In this document: one piece after another, positions 54,405 to 54,988 of the stretch
How the letters are laid out: the number at the start of each line of letters is the position of its first letter
How positions within the stretch are numbered: position 1 is the first letter of the stretch
NCBI GenBank assembly: GCA_021604405.1
Contig: BQJA01000009.1
Span: 1-54,988, forward strand
From: Nitrosomonas sp.
GTDB lineage: Bacteria > Pseudomonadota > Gammaproteobacteria > Burkholderiales > Nitrosomonadaceae
DNA length: 54,988 bases
Direction of reading: 5' to 3'
Program-made: the position numbers and the translations under genes
Notes under the pieces: model-generated
The model's input: the letters and a program-made list of their open reading frames with translations, nothing else
Told to the model about the DNA's origin: nothing
Databases searched by the model: none

Positions 54405-54848
54405 TTGCGTACCACCAAAGACCGCATACGTCACGCCATCAGCTTTGAGATCATTGCCCTGTTTATCGTTACGCCAGTCGGTGCGTGGGTTTTTGACATG
54501 CCGCTACACGACATCGGCGTTGTTGCCATCGTCAGCGCGACAATCGCGGCGATTTGGAACTATGTCTATAACCTGTTATTCGACCACGTCATGCTTCGAA
54601 TCATCGGAAATGTACACAAGACACTCATGGTGCGCGTCGTCCATGCAATACTTTTCGAGGCTGGATTGGTCGTAATCTTAATGCCTTTCATTGCATGGTA
54701 TCTCGAAGTCAGCTTGATGCAGGCATTTCTGATGGATATCTCATTTGCACTCTTCTTCCTGGTCTACGCATTTGTCTTTAATTGGGTATACGATTTGATC
54801 TTTCCCGTACGTATCCCTCAACAATTAACCGATCCAGGCGGCCAGTAG
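54405..54848 (+). CDS. PACE-family (AceI-like) efflux transporter
   Basis: 147 residues with four membrane segments in two tandem BTP-type repeats. The first (RIRHAISFEIIALFIVTPVG, AAIWNYVYNLLFDHVM) and the second (RVVHAILFEAGLVVILMPFI, FVFNWVYDLIFP) match the chlorhexidine/biocide efflux AceI family; the membrane Glu in SFEI and FEAG is conserved. The start is TTG at 54405, after GGGGAA. ATGs at 54389 and 54398 are out of frame and give only a 19-codon frame. A guanidine-II riboswitch lies directly upstream. Confidence 0.88.
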   Translation: MRTTKDRIRHAISFEIIALFIVTPVGAWVFDMPLHDIGVVAIVSATIAAIWNYVYNLLFDHVMLRIIGNVHKTLMVRVVHAILFEAGLVVILMPFIAWYLEVSLMQAFLMDISFALFFLVYAFVFNWVYDLIFPVRIPQQLTDPGGQ

Positions 54849-54988
54849 GTTCTGTCGCATTAACGAAAGAAAGCTGATATCTGGCTGATTTTATCAAGCG
54901 AACAGTTGATCTTGACGCGATTATCTTGCCAGAGCATAAAATTGTTCAGCAAAAGACATTTTTTCTGCTCCTTCCATCATCAACTGAC
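54849..54988. other. Window end, no clear gene
   Basis: 140 bp after the PACE stop. The sequence GGTTCTGTCGCA at 54848-54859 resembles terminal repeats of IS6-type elements, but no transposase is in view. A minus-strand ATG with a good AAGGAG gives only 12 codons (MSFAEQFYALAR) before a stop. Confidence 0.35.

Noticed and set aside
54848-54988. IS6-type element end and a 12-codon minus-strand frame
   Set aside because: Only a 12-bp resemblance to IS ends from memory, no transposase before the window ends, and the small frame stops at once.

Overview
The window is about 55 kb of a gene-dense, moderately AT-rich Gram-negative chromosome. It most resembles an ammonia-oxidising betaproteobacterium of the Nitrosomonas type. 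The pointers are a cytochrome P460-family protein, copper oxidases with AOB-like cupredoxin domains, and betaproteobacterial gene orders: rpoH-ftsX-ftsE-ftsY, lnt next to glyQ-glyS-gmhB-plsC, aat-bpt-pyrD, and yggU-yggT-proC-mutM. There is no rRNA gene, so the species cannot be fixed from the sequence.

Layout. 1-5.4 kb: tRNA-Ser(CGA), rpoH under a CIRCE/promoter overlap, ftsX, ftsE, ftsY, and a divergent M16 peptidase. 5.4-13.3 kb (mostly minus): P460-family cytochrome, plsC, gmhB, glyS, glyQ, lnt and a DUF6164 gene. 13.4-16.1 kb: an SDR oxidoreductase and an outer-membrane protein with an Fnr-type site upstream. 16.1-20.4 kb: a two-gene multicopper-oxidase operon behind a large palindrome and eight 10-bp tandem repeats. 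20.4-24.7 kb (plus): aat, bpt, pyrD, an RsxB-like ferredoxin, nth and a DUF1841 gene. 24.8-30.5 kb: two small c-type cytochromes, uup, hsp20, two membrane-anchored unknowns and yaaA. 30.9-39.6 kb: a diguanylate cyclase, an SH3 lipoprotein, a CcsA/YpjD-like protein, ffh, a DUF192 gene, dut, coaBC, radC, rpmB and rpmG. 39.7-48.2 kb (minus): a fatty-acid desaturase, rluE, and a long run of GldA/GldF/GldG-like ABC genes, a DUF4340-like gene, mutM, proC, yggT and yggU. 48.3-55 kb: an accessory-looking end with a lipoprotein hydrolase, a SpoIIAA-like remnant, a copper P-type ATPase, an HxlR regulator divergent from osmC, a decayed methyltransferase, and a PACE-family efflux gene behind what reads as a guanidine-II (mini-ykkC) riboswitch.

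Most striking is the oxidase pair at 16.1-20.0 kb. The upstream gene keeps only the domain-1 trinuclear-copper histidines. The downstream gene keeps only the domain-2 histidines and the type 1 copper site. Together they hold exactly one full ligand set, which suggests an obligate heteromeric two-domain multicopper oxidase. The downstream subunit also carries an extra type 1 cupredoxin domain and a histidine-rich beta-propeller. The next most interesting items are the riboswitch/PACE pairing, a GmhB whose second catalytic Asp is Asn, a P460-family protein lacking the heme cross-linking Lys, and a desaturase with a transposase-like C-terminal tail.
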